From: Dermatophagoides farinae
Lineage: Eukaryota; Arthropoda; Arachnida; Sarcoptiformes; Pyroglyphidae
DNA length: 64,000 nt
Direction: 5' to 3'
Assembly (NCBI RefSeq): GCF_024713945.1
Contig: NC_134679.1
Span: forward strand, 1,741,001-1,805,000
Shown here: positions 22,674 through 34,940 of the stretch, piece by piece
Numbering within the stretch: position 1 is the stretch's first letter
Layout: each line of letters opens with the position of its first letter
Made by a program: the position numbers and the translations under genes
Notes under the pieces: model-generated
Told to the model about the DNA's origin: nothing
The model's database searches: none
Seen by the model: only the letters and a program-made list of their open reading frames with translations

Positions 22674-22701
22674 ATTTTTATTGAAATTTTTACTCAAAAA
22701 T

Positions 22702-23369
22702 TCATTTTTGTTTCATTGCTGAAACATAATCGTTCAATAATTTTTCAATAGCATTATTATCGAATTGTCCACGATTGATAAATTGTTCAACATTTCTTTT
22801 GATTCGTGTTAAACCATTGATATTCTTGAGAAATTGTTCCAGTAAATTTTCCACATTTTCTTGACTAAAATCATCCATGTTGAATGTTTTTCCCGCTCCT
22901 CGTTTGAACCTTTGTACCGTATCTGAAAATGAATAATTGAAATAATTTGTTGAAATAATTCTTTTTGTTTAAATAAAATCTTAGAAATCTTACTGAAAAT
23001 CTGATTGAATTTTTCCTTACGATCTTGGAGAACTTTTTCAAAGCTAATGTTAGGATTATAGGCAAAATCTTGATCACTCCAACTTTTATACATGACATCA
23101 TTACGAAGCATTGGTGATTGTGCGAAAATTCGTTGAAATGCATTGAAAATGGCAACTAAAAATTGGACGAAAATTCTCACAATTTCGGCAAGATTTGTCG
23201 GTGTTAAAGAACTTGAATCGCCATTGATATCCTGTTGTTGATCGGCCAAAGATTGTTCAAGCAATTGATTGAGAATGTTTGTCACATTCGGTGGTAATGT
23301 TTGACTATGGCCAATCGGTACGATCATTAACAAAGCCCATAAAAGAATGAAAGACTGTTGTCGAGCCAT
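22702..23369 (-). CDS. small secreted protein of unknown function
   Basis: Exons 23369-22994 and 22922-22702 give 198 residues. The chosen ATG begins a clear signal peptide (MARQQSFILLWALLMIVPIG, cleavage likely after HSQ). The frame is also open upstream to 23450, but that extension has no signal-like start. The body is predicted helical, with the hydrophobic stretch IVRIFVQFLVAIFNAF near residues 68-83 and no Cys after the signal. Two dibasic sites, RFKR and RIKR, bracket a 30-residue segment and would suit furin-like cleavage. I recognise no family. It lies 102 bases downstream of the pseudoprotease on the same strand and converges on dehydrogenase C. Confidence 0.78.
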
Positions 23370-23471
23370 TTTCGATAGTTTGAACAAATTTTCAATTTGA
23401 AAAGTATTTTTATACTTTAAATCTGAAAATGAATTGAAAATGACCAGCATAAATAAAAGTTAAATTTTATT

Positions 23472-25129
23472 TTAATGAGTTATAAAAATCAATATCACAA
23501 TTGAAAGCATTAATGTTGTTAGTGGGATTGAATGTTGAATAGTCATGCCGGTACCAGGTTCCGGTTTTTCTGTAGTCGGTCTCGGTGGTTCAGGTTGTCG
23601 AATTGGCAATGCTTCCACATATGCTACAACCGTATTGATTCCACGATTATTCACGCCACGAATCATTTTAACATAGCCACTTTCGCCATAATCACGGCCC
23701 CAGCTATTTTTGACCATCCAAAAATCTAATCCATTATCATTACCCCAACCGATAATCTGTACATATTGATTATGTTGACCATCAAGACCACGATCACCAC
23801 CATCGGTCAAAATACCGCCACTATATCATGAAATGACCATTAATTATGGCAATTTATTAATAAAACTAACCTGTATAGCTGAAATTGACGATCACCAGCA
23901 TTTATCAATGCAGCGACAGGACCTTTATTGTAAATGAACCACATGATCATTTCATCGGTTGAATTTAATGGAAGATAATTATAACGATAAATCCATTCAC
24001 GCCATTCGCCCAATACTTGATGACATTCTTCTTGCTATAATAATAATAATAATAATACATAAGTGATTTAAGAATAAATAAAGGATTCATTGGATTTTTG
24101 ATCAAATCAAACTCATACTTTGCCCTTATATGGATAAGTTTTTTCCATGGTTAGACCAACTTGTTTTGTATAATGAAATATATCATCTAACATACCACCA
24201 TTACAACCATCACTTAGATAGAATGGAGGTAATACACAATCCAATACTTGTTGTTTCGATAGAACAACTAATGGATTGCCTGCAATTGCATTGGCACTTT
24301 CAACTAGTCCAACACCGGCAAATATCCAACTAGAACCACATTGTCCTTGATCTTCAATCGGTGTAACCATCTGTTTGATGATCGCAATTAATCAGAATAG
24401 AAAAATGAATGAGTAAACAAATCATATGATTTTAAACTCACACTTTGTGAACGCCAGTCAAATTGTGCCGGAAATGTGATCGATGTTTTATTTATTTTTC
24501 GAACGACATTCGTAGACATTTTATTATTCGTGAATGGTATCGGTTTATTGGCCGTTTCATGTTTGGCTGTCAATAATTTTTGATTGATAAATATTTTTTC
24601 ATTCATTCCCTTTTATTTTGAATGAAGAAAAAAAACTATCATTTGCTCAATGAATGAATACAAAGGAAACTTACAAAATCAGCAAACTTATTTATTTTCA
24701 AACGGTAAGGAACTCTACCAGTTTTAAAATCATTTTCATTATCTTTGACCATTTTCAATGAATACAGAAAGTTGGCACGACGTAGTTCGAGGTCTTCACC
24801 ATCGTAATAACGTTTATCATATTGTTTCTATTCGTTTTGATGAAATGGTCAATTAATCAATCATAAAGCTAAAAAAAAAGAAAAAAATTCATTACCTGAA
24901 ATTCGGTAAAATTTTGTTCATAACTTTTTAATCCCAATTCTTCAGCAATTTCAGTCAGATTTTGTTTTCCATATGTTGAACGCATAAATTGTAAATATTC
25001 AACCTGATGTGATTGAGCTGGAATATTTTTATTCGAATCAGCTATTAATAATTGTCGTCGCTGTCCCATAGCCGATTGATCCATAATGATTAACATTGTA
25101 GAAAACAATACAACAATAAATTGAATCAT
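23472..25129 (-). CDS. papain-fold (C1A) pseudoprotease with C-terminal membrane tail
   Basis: Exons 25129-24896, 24827-24675, 24609-24442, 24370-24119, 24034-23871 and 23820-23472 keep phase and give 439 residues. Order: signal peptide, I29-type propeptide (FLYSL and YRLKINKFADF), mature papain domain starting near FPAQFDWRSQS, a Pro/Glu/Thr linker and a hydrophobic C-terminal tail suited to a GPI anchor or membrane helix. The active site is altered: the usual CGSCW is CGSSW (Ser codon 24329-24331), and the catalytic His is Gln in NQYVQIIGWG (codon 23766-23768). The oxyanion Gln (DQGQCG) and the Asn motif (VKNSWG) remain. It is related to the group 1 mite cysteine proteases but cannot work as a normal cysteine protease. 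A binding, regulatory or structural role is inferred. Splice sites are canonical. Confidence 0.9.
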
Positions 25130-26258
25130 GATCGATTGATCAATGATGATGATAAACAACCAGTCATTGGAATGATCAATTGGCAATTGATTTGTATTCG
25201 AATTGTAATATTACAAGATACACTAAACAGCCACACCGTTAATATCCACCAAATGAGACACGAAACATAACTGTGTTTGTTTTCGTTTACCCAAATTTTT
25301 TTTTCTTCATTTGCATTGTCACCATAATGATTACCACGATGACTAGACTATGACAAAAAAAAATCATCCATTCATATTGTGAATATATTAACCTATTCTG
25401 TTTTGATCATTATAACCAAATTTGGCTCACCAATTCTACCATCATTCATCATGATCATTCATATGGAATCGTTTATGTATGTTCAACAACAATTCATTTG
25501 GTTCATTCATTTCTTGCCATTGTCATGATGACATTGGAAAAAAATGAATGTATGAATATTGGCGTTACTTTTGTTGTTGTTGTTGTCAATTGAATATATA
25601 TTGACATTAGATACATTAGAATTATTCATCAAATAATGATAACCTATCATCATCATCATCGTCATCATCATCACGTCCATACGATAATTATAGATTCAAT
25701 GTGTTTATACAATTTTTTTGTCGGCATATTTACTTTGTTTCATATGGAATAAAAATGGACAATAAATATCTTTTTTTTTGTTTGACACCTGATTTAATGG
25801 CAATTAAAAACAAAATTGTTATTATTTTCAATTTCTTATTTGTTGAGAAATCATTATTAGAAATTTAGACAAATAGTATCGTGACTGGTAATCAGAAAGA
25901 AAATGAAAAAAAATATCAGCACACACACACACACAAGTCGATAGACTTTATTTTTTTTTTATTTATAAATACTATGTCAAAATACTATGACAACATGAAA
26001 TGATGATCTCAACACCTAATAATGTTTTGGATATACATATTTGTTTTATTTGGATATAAAATACTCACAACAAAATCATTACAACTCTTTTCTTCTCAAG
26101 AGATTTATGCTACTACTAATTACTTACTTTTATCATGAGATTGATTCGGATTCTTAAAAAAAAAATCTGTAACAATAAAAAGCCATCTACGAACAAATAA
26201 ATCATTTTTTTTTGTTTGATTGATCGGATCGATAATTCAGAAGCAGCAGCAAAAAAAA
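25130..26258. other. intergenic before the SLC46-like array; duplicated flank
   Basis: AT-rich with an (AC)n run near 25919-25935. From about 25605 onward it is duplicated at 29714-30336, where it forms the upstream region of transporter copy C. No gene seen. Confidence 0.7.
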
Positions 26259-27924
26259 ATGTCTACATTATTTCAAACACTTCGAAGAAACAATTTCTTC
26301 CTATTCGATGTTTATATTGTTATATTTTTATTTAGCTATGCAATGGAGATTCTTACGATCAACTATTTAGTGCAGGATAAAATATGCCGTATCCGTTATA
26401 ATCAAAGTAAATTTTTCTGTCAACATATTCATGAAGATATTTTTAATGGTGATGAAAAAATTACCAAAGATCATATTCTATCTGCGGCTGCCTTGTATAA
26501 TAATTACAAGTAAGATTCGTTTTATTGTAATTGAAATTGAAATTTTATCTAATTCTTTATAGAAATATAATACAGGCTATACCAATGTTTATTTGGTCAT
26601 TATTTTTTGGTTCATTTTTGGATCGACAAACCGGTGCAACCAGAATGATATTTGCCTGGATGAATATAATCGGTGTATTGACTACGGCTTTTTATCTGAT
26701 AAATATTTTTAATTTTTCCATTGATCCATATTATTTATTATTGGCTGGTATATCTACCTGTTTGACTGGTAGTATGGCCACTTTTTTAACTGTTACTCAT
26801 CGTTATATTATTATCAATACTGATCCAGAATATCGCACTATAAGGTTTACTATATTTCAAATCAGTCTATTAATGGGTGAGTCGATTTTACTGTAATTTT
26901 ATTAGTTATAGATAAATAATAATTTATTGACTGATCAGCTATATCATTGGGTTCATTGCTTGGTGGTAATCTAATTCATTCGGTTTCGGATCGTGGTGAA
27001 TTATTACGAAATTATGATCTCAACATGTGGATCGGTTTAGCTTTGCAAGTTGGTTCCTTCTTCATGATTTTAGTTATTGGCATTGATCGAAAAGTAACTG
27101 ATCCAATAAATTCACCAGAAAACGATGAAGATAATGATGCAACTATTGTCGATGAAATTGATAGATCAAGTCCTGTATTAAGTGGTGATCGAGAATCATA
27201 TTCATCCATAACCGATACAAATATCGAATCGACAACAACGGTCATAAAATTTTCATTATGTCAACATGTCAAATGTGCATTTAGTTCATTTTTCGACATT
27301 GAGAATGTTCGACAAACAATTCGATGTCTAACTAAACCACGAATTAATCAAATTCGTGAACAAATCATTCTGCTCATATTGCTACTATTTCTTCAATTTG
27401 TCAACTATCTTGGATTGGATTCAATGTTTTTACAATTCTCTCAAAAAGTTTATCGATTCGATTCGAAAACTTATGCGAATGTAACTGCATTTTCTAAAAT
27501 AATGCCAAATATCATATTATTCATAAGTTCACATGTTCTAGTCAAATGTCTTAAATGGAAAGATGGAACCATTTTTGCTATAACATTTACAGCTGCATTG
27601 ATAAGTCAAATTTTAATAGGTACATTCACTAATCCAGCTGTTTATCTAGCAGCATTGATTATTGGATCAATTGGTGGATTATCATCGATTGTAATGAAAA
27701 CGAAAATTGCTAGATTGATTCCCAAAGATGAAGTTGGTAAAATTTTCAGCCTAATATCAACATTGGAATCATTAGCACCGTTTTTTGGTACATTAATATT
27801 TTCCACCATATTTTCGGCCAGTGTTTCAACCTATCCCACGCTAATTTATCATGCTGCTGCAGCTATGACATTGGTTTGTTTGATATTAGCTCTATTTCAA
27901 GATTTATATTTTCATAATCAATAA
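26259..27924 (+). CDS. SLC46-like major facilitator transporter, copy A (intact)
   Basis: Exons 26259-26509, 26563-26876 and 26939-27924 give 516 residues with about twelve hydrophobic helices and a central hydrophilic loop (about residues 230-290). The A-loop after helix 2 reads FGSFLDRQTGATR, a variant of the MFS motif GxxxDrxGRR as seen in SLC46 (PCFT/HCP1) proteins. The first outer loop carries Cys residues (QDKICRIRYNQ, FFCQHIHE). SLC46 members move folate, haem-like or other organic anions with protons; the substrate here is unknown. It heads a four-gene tandem array, and its upstream 650 bases are repeated before copy C. Confidence 0.85.
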
Positions 27925-28396
27925 AAAAAAATCTGAAAAAAATTAATGCTTATAAATCGATTATTATTGTGCATACACTGCATTTATTTATCATCAATCA
28001 ATTTTATTTATCAGAAGTTTGTTTTTGTTTTATAAACAAACCACACATGAAGCGGATGAAAAAAATGAATTAATCATAATTTGCCAATAAATTGCCATTA
28101 GTTTGACAAGACACGAGAGGATCACTAAAAAAAAGATCTCAACAATCAACACCTTCTGGATTTTTGATTTCGAACTAATGATGCGACGTATTTTGTTGGA
28201 GCTTCTGATCAGCTGCTTTTAAAAGTTCCATAATTATGGTTTTTAGTTGATAATAATGATGATAAGATATAAAATGCTATTCTTATACGTTAGGAAAACC
28301 ATCCACGTCAATTTCTATATTCTCAACAAATCAACGACAACATTATTCATGTTTGATTGATTGATCAATAATCCAATGGGACCAAACCTGACAAAA
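27925..28396. other. intergenic between transporter copies A and B
   Basis: Near-identical to 31998-32477 between copies C and D. Probable 3' UTR and promoter. No gene. Confidence 0.75.
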
Positions 28397-29713
28397 ATGT
28401 TCAAAATATTTCGAATACTTCATCGAAATAATTTTTTCCTATTCGATATGTATATATTTTTAACATTGTTTACCTATGGCATACAAATAATAACGACAAT
28501 TTTATTGTTACAAGATAAAATATGTCGTCTCCATTATAATCAAAGTCAATTTTTCTGTCAACATATAAATGAAGTTATTTTCGAAGGTGATGATAAAATC
28601 ATTAAAGATCGAATCCTTTCTTCGGCCGCATTGTTCAATAATTACAGGTAATTACATCAGTTTGTTTGAATTAAATTAAACTTAATTTGGTTTTTTTGCA
28701 TTTATAATAGCAATCTAATACAGGCTATACCAATGTTTATTTGGTCACTATTTTTCGGTTCTTTTTTGGATCGACAAACCGGTGCAACCAGAATGATATT
28801 TGCATGGATCAGCTTACTTAGTGTATTTACCGCTATTTTTATCTGGTCAACATTTTCGATTTCTCCATTGGTATATGACATTTAATTCCATTTTGAAAAG
28901 ATTATAATCACCACATCATGAATATTTGTTTTTATTCAAGATCCGTACATTTTACTATTCACTGGAATAACTTGATATTTGACTGGTGGTATGGCTACAT
29001 TTTTAACTGTAACTCATCGTTATATGATTATCAATACTGATCAAGAATATCGTACTTTAAGATTCACCATACACTCATACCCCGCTTAACGCTGCCCCGA
29101 TTAGCGCTGTTTCGCTTTACACTCAGAATTTTTGGAACGTAACCCCCGCGTTAAGCGGGGTATTACTGTATTTCAAATTTACTTGATAGTTGGTGAGTCT
29201 GCTTCATATCCCGACAAATCATAACTTATTTATTTCAATCACATTAGCTGTATCATTTGGTTCATTACTTGGTGGTCATCTGATTTGGCTTGTTACAGAT
29301 CGTGGAGAATTATTACGAAATTATGATCTCTACATGTGGATCGTTTTAGTCTTACAAGTTTTTTCTTTTATCATGATTTTAGTTATTGGCATCGATCGAA
29401 AAGAAGATCCAAATCTATCAGAAATTCATAGAGATGTTGATAAAACTATCATTGATCAGATTGATGAATCGAATCCTGAATTGAATAGTGATCGAAATCG
29501 ATCTTATTCTTTCAATTCCTACACGAATATAACAAATATGGGCAAAAATCGATTACGTTCTCATATATACTATACATGTCGTTCATTCTTTGATGTTGGA
29601 AATGTTCGGCAAACATTTCGATGTCTTATTCAGCCTAGAATGAATAGAATACGTGAACAAATTATGTTGCTGATCTTATTGTTATTTCTACAATTTCTCA
29701 ATAGTTATGGTAT
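28397..29713 (+). pseudogene. SLC46-like transporter copy B (pseudogene)
   Basis: Closest to copy D. The first exon (28397-28647) is intact. The second exon (from 28713) has lost one T of a run near 28834 relative to copy D, which shifts the frame. The third exon (from about 28942) reads ACTTGA where copy D has ACCGGA (an in-frame stop) and is split by a 97-base MITE. The last exon (from about 29249) stays open but breaks off at 29713, where sequence from the upstream flank of copy A begins. At least four independent lesions show that it is dead. Confidence 0.93.
29072..29168. mobile_element. short MITE, same family as 15829-16140
   Basis: 97 bases flanked by TA (29070-29071 and 29169-29170) inside an exon of transporter copy B. 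The right end is identical to the larger MITE over its last 50 or so bases. The left end is degraded (CACTCATACCCCGC). It is an internally deleted relative without the nested hairpin. Confidence 0.88.
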
Positions 29714-30336
29714 GACATTAGATACATTAGAATTATTCATCAAATAATGATAACCTATCATCATCATCACGTCCATATGATAATTATAGATTCAATGTGT
29801 TTATACAATTTTTTTTGGTCGGCATATTTACTTTGTTTCATATGGAATAAAAATGGACAATAAATATTTTTTTTTGGCACCTGATTTAATGGCAATTAAA
29901 AACAAAATTTTTTTCCAATTTCTTATTAAATGAGAAATCATTTTTAGAAATTTAGACAAATAGTATCGCGCCTGGTTATCATCAGAGAGAAAATGAAAAA
30001 AAATATCAGCACACATACACACACACGTCGATAGACTAGGTTTTATTTTTTTATTGATAAATACTATGACAAAATAAAATGATGATCTCAACACCTCATA
30101 ATGTTTTGGATATTTGTTTTATTTGGATACGAAATACTCACAACAAAATCATTACAACTCTCTTCTCAAGAGATTTATGCTACTCCTAATTACTTACTTT
30201 TAACGATAATTAGGATGAGATTGATCCGGATTCTTAAAAAAATCTGTAACAATATAAAGCCATCGACAAACAAATAAATCATTTTTTTTTGTTTGATTGA
30301 TTGGATCGATCATTCAGAAGCATCAGCAAAAAAAAA
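29714..30336 (+). repeat. duplicated upstream flank of transporter copy A
   Basis: Direct copy of about 25605-26258, joined straight onto truncated copy B with about two bases of shared sequence. It marks the junction of a tandem duplication with a unit of about 4.1 kb. Confidence 0.9.
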
Positions 30337-31997
30337 ATGTCTACATTATTTCAAACACTTCGAAGAAACAATTTCTTCCTATTTGATGTTTATATTGTTG
30401 TATTTTTATTTAGCTTTGGAGTACAGTTGCTTACAATCAATTATTTGGTGCAGGATAAAATATGTCGTATCCGTTATAATCAAAGTAAATTTTTCTGTCA
30501 ACATATTCATGAAGATATTTTTGATGGTGATGAAAAAATTACCAAAGATCAAATTCTATCTTCTGCTGCATTGTATAATAATTACAAGTAAGATTTGTTC
30601 AATCGTAATTGAAATTTTATCCAAATCTTTATAGCAATATAATACAGGCTATACCAATGTTTATTTGGTCATTATTTTTTGGTTCATTTTTGGATCGACA
30701 TACCGGTGCAACCAGAATGATATTTGCCTGGATGAATATAATCGGTGTATTTACTGCAGCATTTTATCTGATAAATATTTTCAATTTTTCCATTGATCCA
30801 TATTATTTATTATTGGCTGGTATACATACCTATTTAACCGGTGGTATGGCCACTTTTTTAACTGTTACGCATCGTTATATTATTATCAATACTGATCCAG
30901 AATATCGTACTATAAGGTTTACTATATTCCAAATCTGTCTATTAGTGGGTGAGTCAATTTTGTTGCAATTCTATTAGTTATCAATAACTAATAATTTATT
31001 GATTGATCAGCTATTTCATCGGGTTCATTACTTGGTGGTAATCTAATCCATTTGGTTTCGGATCGTGGTGAATTATTAACGAAATTATGATCTCAACATG
31101 TGGATCGGTTTAGCTTTGCAAGTTGGTTCCTTCTTCATGATTTTAGTTATTGGCATTGATCGAAAAGTAACAGATCCAATAAATTCATCGGAAAACGATG
31201 AAGATCTTGATGCAACTATCGTCGATGAAATTGATAAATCAAATCCTGTATTAAGTGGTGATCAAAAATCATATTCATCCATAACCGATACAAATATAGA
31301 ATCGACAACAACGGTCAAAAAATCTTCATTATGTCAAAATGTCAAATATGCATGTTGTTCATTTTTCGACATTGAGAATGTTCGACAAACAATTCGATGT
31401 CTAACTAAACCACGAATGAATCAAATTCGTGAACAAATCATTCTGCTCATATTGCTACTATTTCTTCAATTTGTCAACTATCTTGGATTGGATTCAATGT
31501 TTTTACAATTCTCTCAAAAAGTTTATCGATTCGATTCGAAAACCTATGCAAATGTAACTGCATTTTCAAAAATAATGCCAAATATCACCTTATTCATAAG
31601 TTCACATGTTCTAGTCAAATGTCTAAAATGGAAAGAAGGAACCATTTTTGCTATAACATTTACTGCTGCATTGATAAGTCAAATTTTAATAGGTACATTC
31701 ACTAATAGAGCTGTTTATCTAGCAGCATTGATTATTGGATCAATTGGTGGATTATCATCGATTGTAATGAAAACGGAAATTGCTAGATTGATTCCCAAAG
31801 ATGAAGTTGGCAAAATTTTCAGCCTAATATCAACATTAGAATCATTAGCACCGTTTCTTGGTACATTAATATTTTCCACCATATTTTCGGCCAGTGTTTC
31901 AACCTATCCCACGCTAATTTATCATGCTGCTGCAGCTTTGACATTGGTTTGTTTGATATTAGCTCTATTTCAAGATTTATATTTTCATAATCAATAA
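30337..31997 (+). pseudogene. SLC46-like transporter copy C (single frameshift)
   Basis: Exons 30337-30587, 30635-30948 and 31011-31997 follow copy A closely. Near 31077 an extra A (GAATTATTAACG against GAATTATTACG in copy A) shifts the frame and ends translation a few codons later. The following 300 codons are otherwise open and conserved, including the last helices. This is either a very recent pseudogene or a base-call error. If the extra base is not real, this is a normal 516-residue transporter. Confidence 0.8.
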
Positions 31998-32477
31998 AAA
32001 AAAATCTGAAAAAATTAATGCTTATAAATCGATTATTATCGTGCATACACTGCATTTATTTATCATCAATCAATTTTATTTATCAGAAGTTTGGTTTTGT
32101 TTTATAAACAAACCACACATAAAGCAAATGAAAATTGATGAAGTAATCGAGATGATCATAATTTGTCAATAAATTGCCATTAGCTTGACAAGATACGAGA
32201 GGATCAAAGAAAAAAAAATCTCAACAATCAACACCTTCTGGATTTTTGATTTCGAACTAATGATGTGACGTATTTTGTTGGAGCTTCTGATCAGCTGCTT
32301 TTAAAAGTTCCATAATTATGTTTGGTTGATGATAATGATGATGATAAGATAGAAAATGCTATTCTTATACGTTAGGAAAACCATCCACGTCAATTTCTAT
32401 ATTCTCAACAAATCAACGACAACATTATTCATGTTTGATTGATTGATCAATAATCCAATGGACCAAACCTGACAAAA

Positions 32478-34207
32478 ATGTTCAAAATATTTCGAATACT
32501 TCATCGAAATAATTTTTTCCTATTCGATGTGTATATATTTTTAACATTGTTTACCTATGGCATACAAATAATAACGACAAATTTATTGTTACAAGATAAA
32601 ATATGTCGTCTCCATTATAATCAAAGTCAATTTTTCTGTCAACATATAAATGAAGATATTTTCGAAGGTGATGATAAAATCATTAAAGATCGAATCCTTT
32701 CTTCGGCCGCATTATTCAATAATTACAGGTAATTACATCAGTTTGTTTGAATTAAATTAAACTTAATTTGGTTTTTTTTGCATTTATAATAGCAATCTAA
32801 TACAGGCTATACCAATGTTTATTTGGTCACTATTTTTCGGTTCTTTTTTGGATCGACAAACCGGTGCAACCAGAATGATATTTGCATGGATCAGCTTACT
32901 TAGTGTATTTACCGCTATTTTTTATCTATTCAATATTTTCGATTTCTCCATTGGTATGACATTTAATTCTATTTTGAAAAGACTATAATCACCACATCAT
33001 GGAAATTTTTTTTCACTCAAGATCCATACATTTTATTATTCACTGGAATAACCGGATATTTGACTGGTGGTATGGCTACATTTCTAACTGTAACGCATCG
33101 TTATATGATTATTAATACTGATCAAGAATATCGTACTTTAAGATTCACTATATTTCAAATTTATCTGATAGTTGGTGAGTTTGCTTTATTTCCCAACAAA
33201 TCATACGTAGTAACTTATTTATTTCAATCACATTAGCTGTATCATTGGGTTCATTACTTGGTGGTCATCTGATTTGGCTTGTTTCAGATCGTGGCGAATT
33301 ATTACGAAATTATGATCTCAACATGTGGATCGTTTTAGCCTTACAAGTTTTTTCTTTTATCATGATTTTAGTTATTGGTATCGATAGAAAAGAAGATCCA
33401 AATCTATCAGAAATTCATAGAGATGTTGATAAAACTATCATTGATCAGATTGATGAATCGAATCCTGAATTGAATAGTGATCGAAATCGATCTTATTCTT
33501 TCAATTCCTACACGAATATAACAAATATGGGCAAAAATCGATTACGTTCTCATATAAACTATACATGTCGTTCATTCTTCGATGTTGGAAATGTTCGGCA
33601 AACATTTCGATGTCTTATTCAGCCTAGAATGAATAGAATACGTGAACAAATTATGTTGCTGATCTTATTGTTATTTCTACAATTTCTCAATAGTTATGGT
33701 ATGGATTCAATGTTTTTGCAATTTTCACAAAAAGTCTATCATTTCGATTCAAAGACCTATTCAAATGTATCAGCGTTGTCTAAAGTGATACCAAGCATTG
33801 CCTTATTGATAAGCTCACATATCCTAGTCAATCGTCTCAACTGGAAAGATGGTACTATTTTAACAGTAACATTTTCTACTGGATTCATCAGCCAAGTTTT
33901 GATTGGTACATTTGCTACACCTACTGTTTACCTAATAGCATTGGTTATCGGATCAATCAGTGGATTATCGGCGGTTGTACTTAAAACGAAAATTTCCAAA
34001 TTAATTCCCAAAGATGAAGTTGGCAAAATTTTCAGTGTTATTTCGACGATCGAATCATTGGTACCATTTCTTGGCACATTAATATTTTCCACCATATTTT
34101 CGGCCAGTGTTTCAACATATCCTACCCTTATTTATCATGTTTCTGCTGCCATGACCTTGCTAGGTCTAATATTGGCGCTATTTCAGGATTTATATTTTCA
34201 TGATTAA
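32478..34207 (+). CDS. SLC46-like major facilitator transporter, copy D (intact)
   Basis: Exons 32478-32728, 32793-32953, 33022-33174 and 33237-34207 give 511 residues. It has the same helix pattern and FGSFLDRQTGATR loop as copy A. It differs from A and C by an extra 68-base intron (32954-33021), which copy B shares, so B and D form one lineage and A and C another. Reads as fully intact. Confidence 0.87.
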
Positions 34208-34940
34208 AATATGAAAAATGAATATTTATTATGACGGTTCATCATTACGTTTTTTTTACAATTTCTTTTTTTTTGACAATTTCATCTGAAATTTTGGTCA
34301 AGGATGTGCGTTGACTGGAACAATAGTCATATTCGGAAAAAGCACTAGAGTATCGAACGGACTAAGAGATTAAATCATAGGGCGATTATTATCAACAGAT
34401 AGATTAAGTACTTGATTCAATCGATTCGAATTCATTTATCGTTATAACATACTTGACTACCGTCATTTGTAATAACAAAATATCGATTTGTTTGAAATTA
34501 TCAATTTAATTATAACTTTGATCAAAAAATGTCTGCCTGTCTTATCTGAAATGTTTTTTATAATATGCCCTTGACAATTAAAAAAAATTTGCACTTTTAT
34601 TTTGTTTGAAAAGTTCATTGATCATTTGATCAAACATAATTACCAATCAATCGTATAATAAAGAAAATTGAAAAAATACCAATAAATTTATTGTAGACAA
34701 ATATCCTGTTTTTAATATGGAAAAAAACAGTAGCTTATCATCAATAATTTCAACAAAATTGATTGATTCCTATCAATCATTGATTACTTGATTAAATGAC
34801 GTACTTTATCGCCATAAAATATCCAATTAACAACAATACAATTATAATACATAAATCATATGATTTGATCGACATTGTTTTGGTATAACTTTTGATGAAA
34901 GCAATAGAAAAAAAATTTGTTTAAAGGTTTCAATTCAGGG
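34208..34940. other. intergenic between transporter D and the NRF-6-like gene
   Basis: AT-rich convergent 3' region. No gene, RNA or repeat recognised. Confidence 0.5.

Noticed and set aside
25130-25186. Upstream start for the pseudoprotease at 25186
   Set aside because: The ATG at 25129 gives a standard signal peptide, while the longer N-terminus does not.
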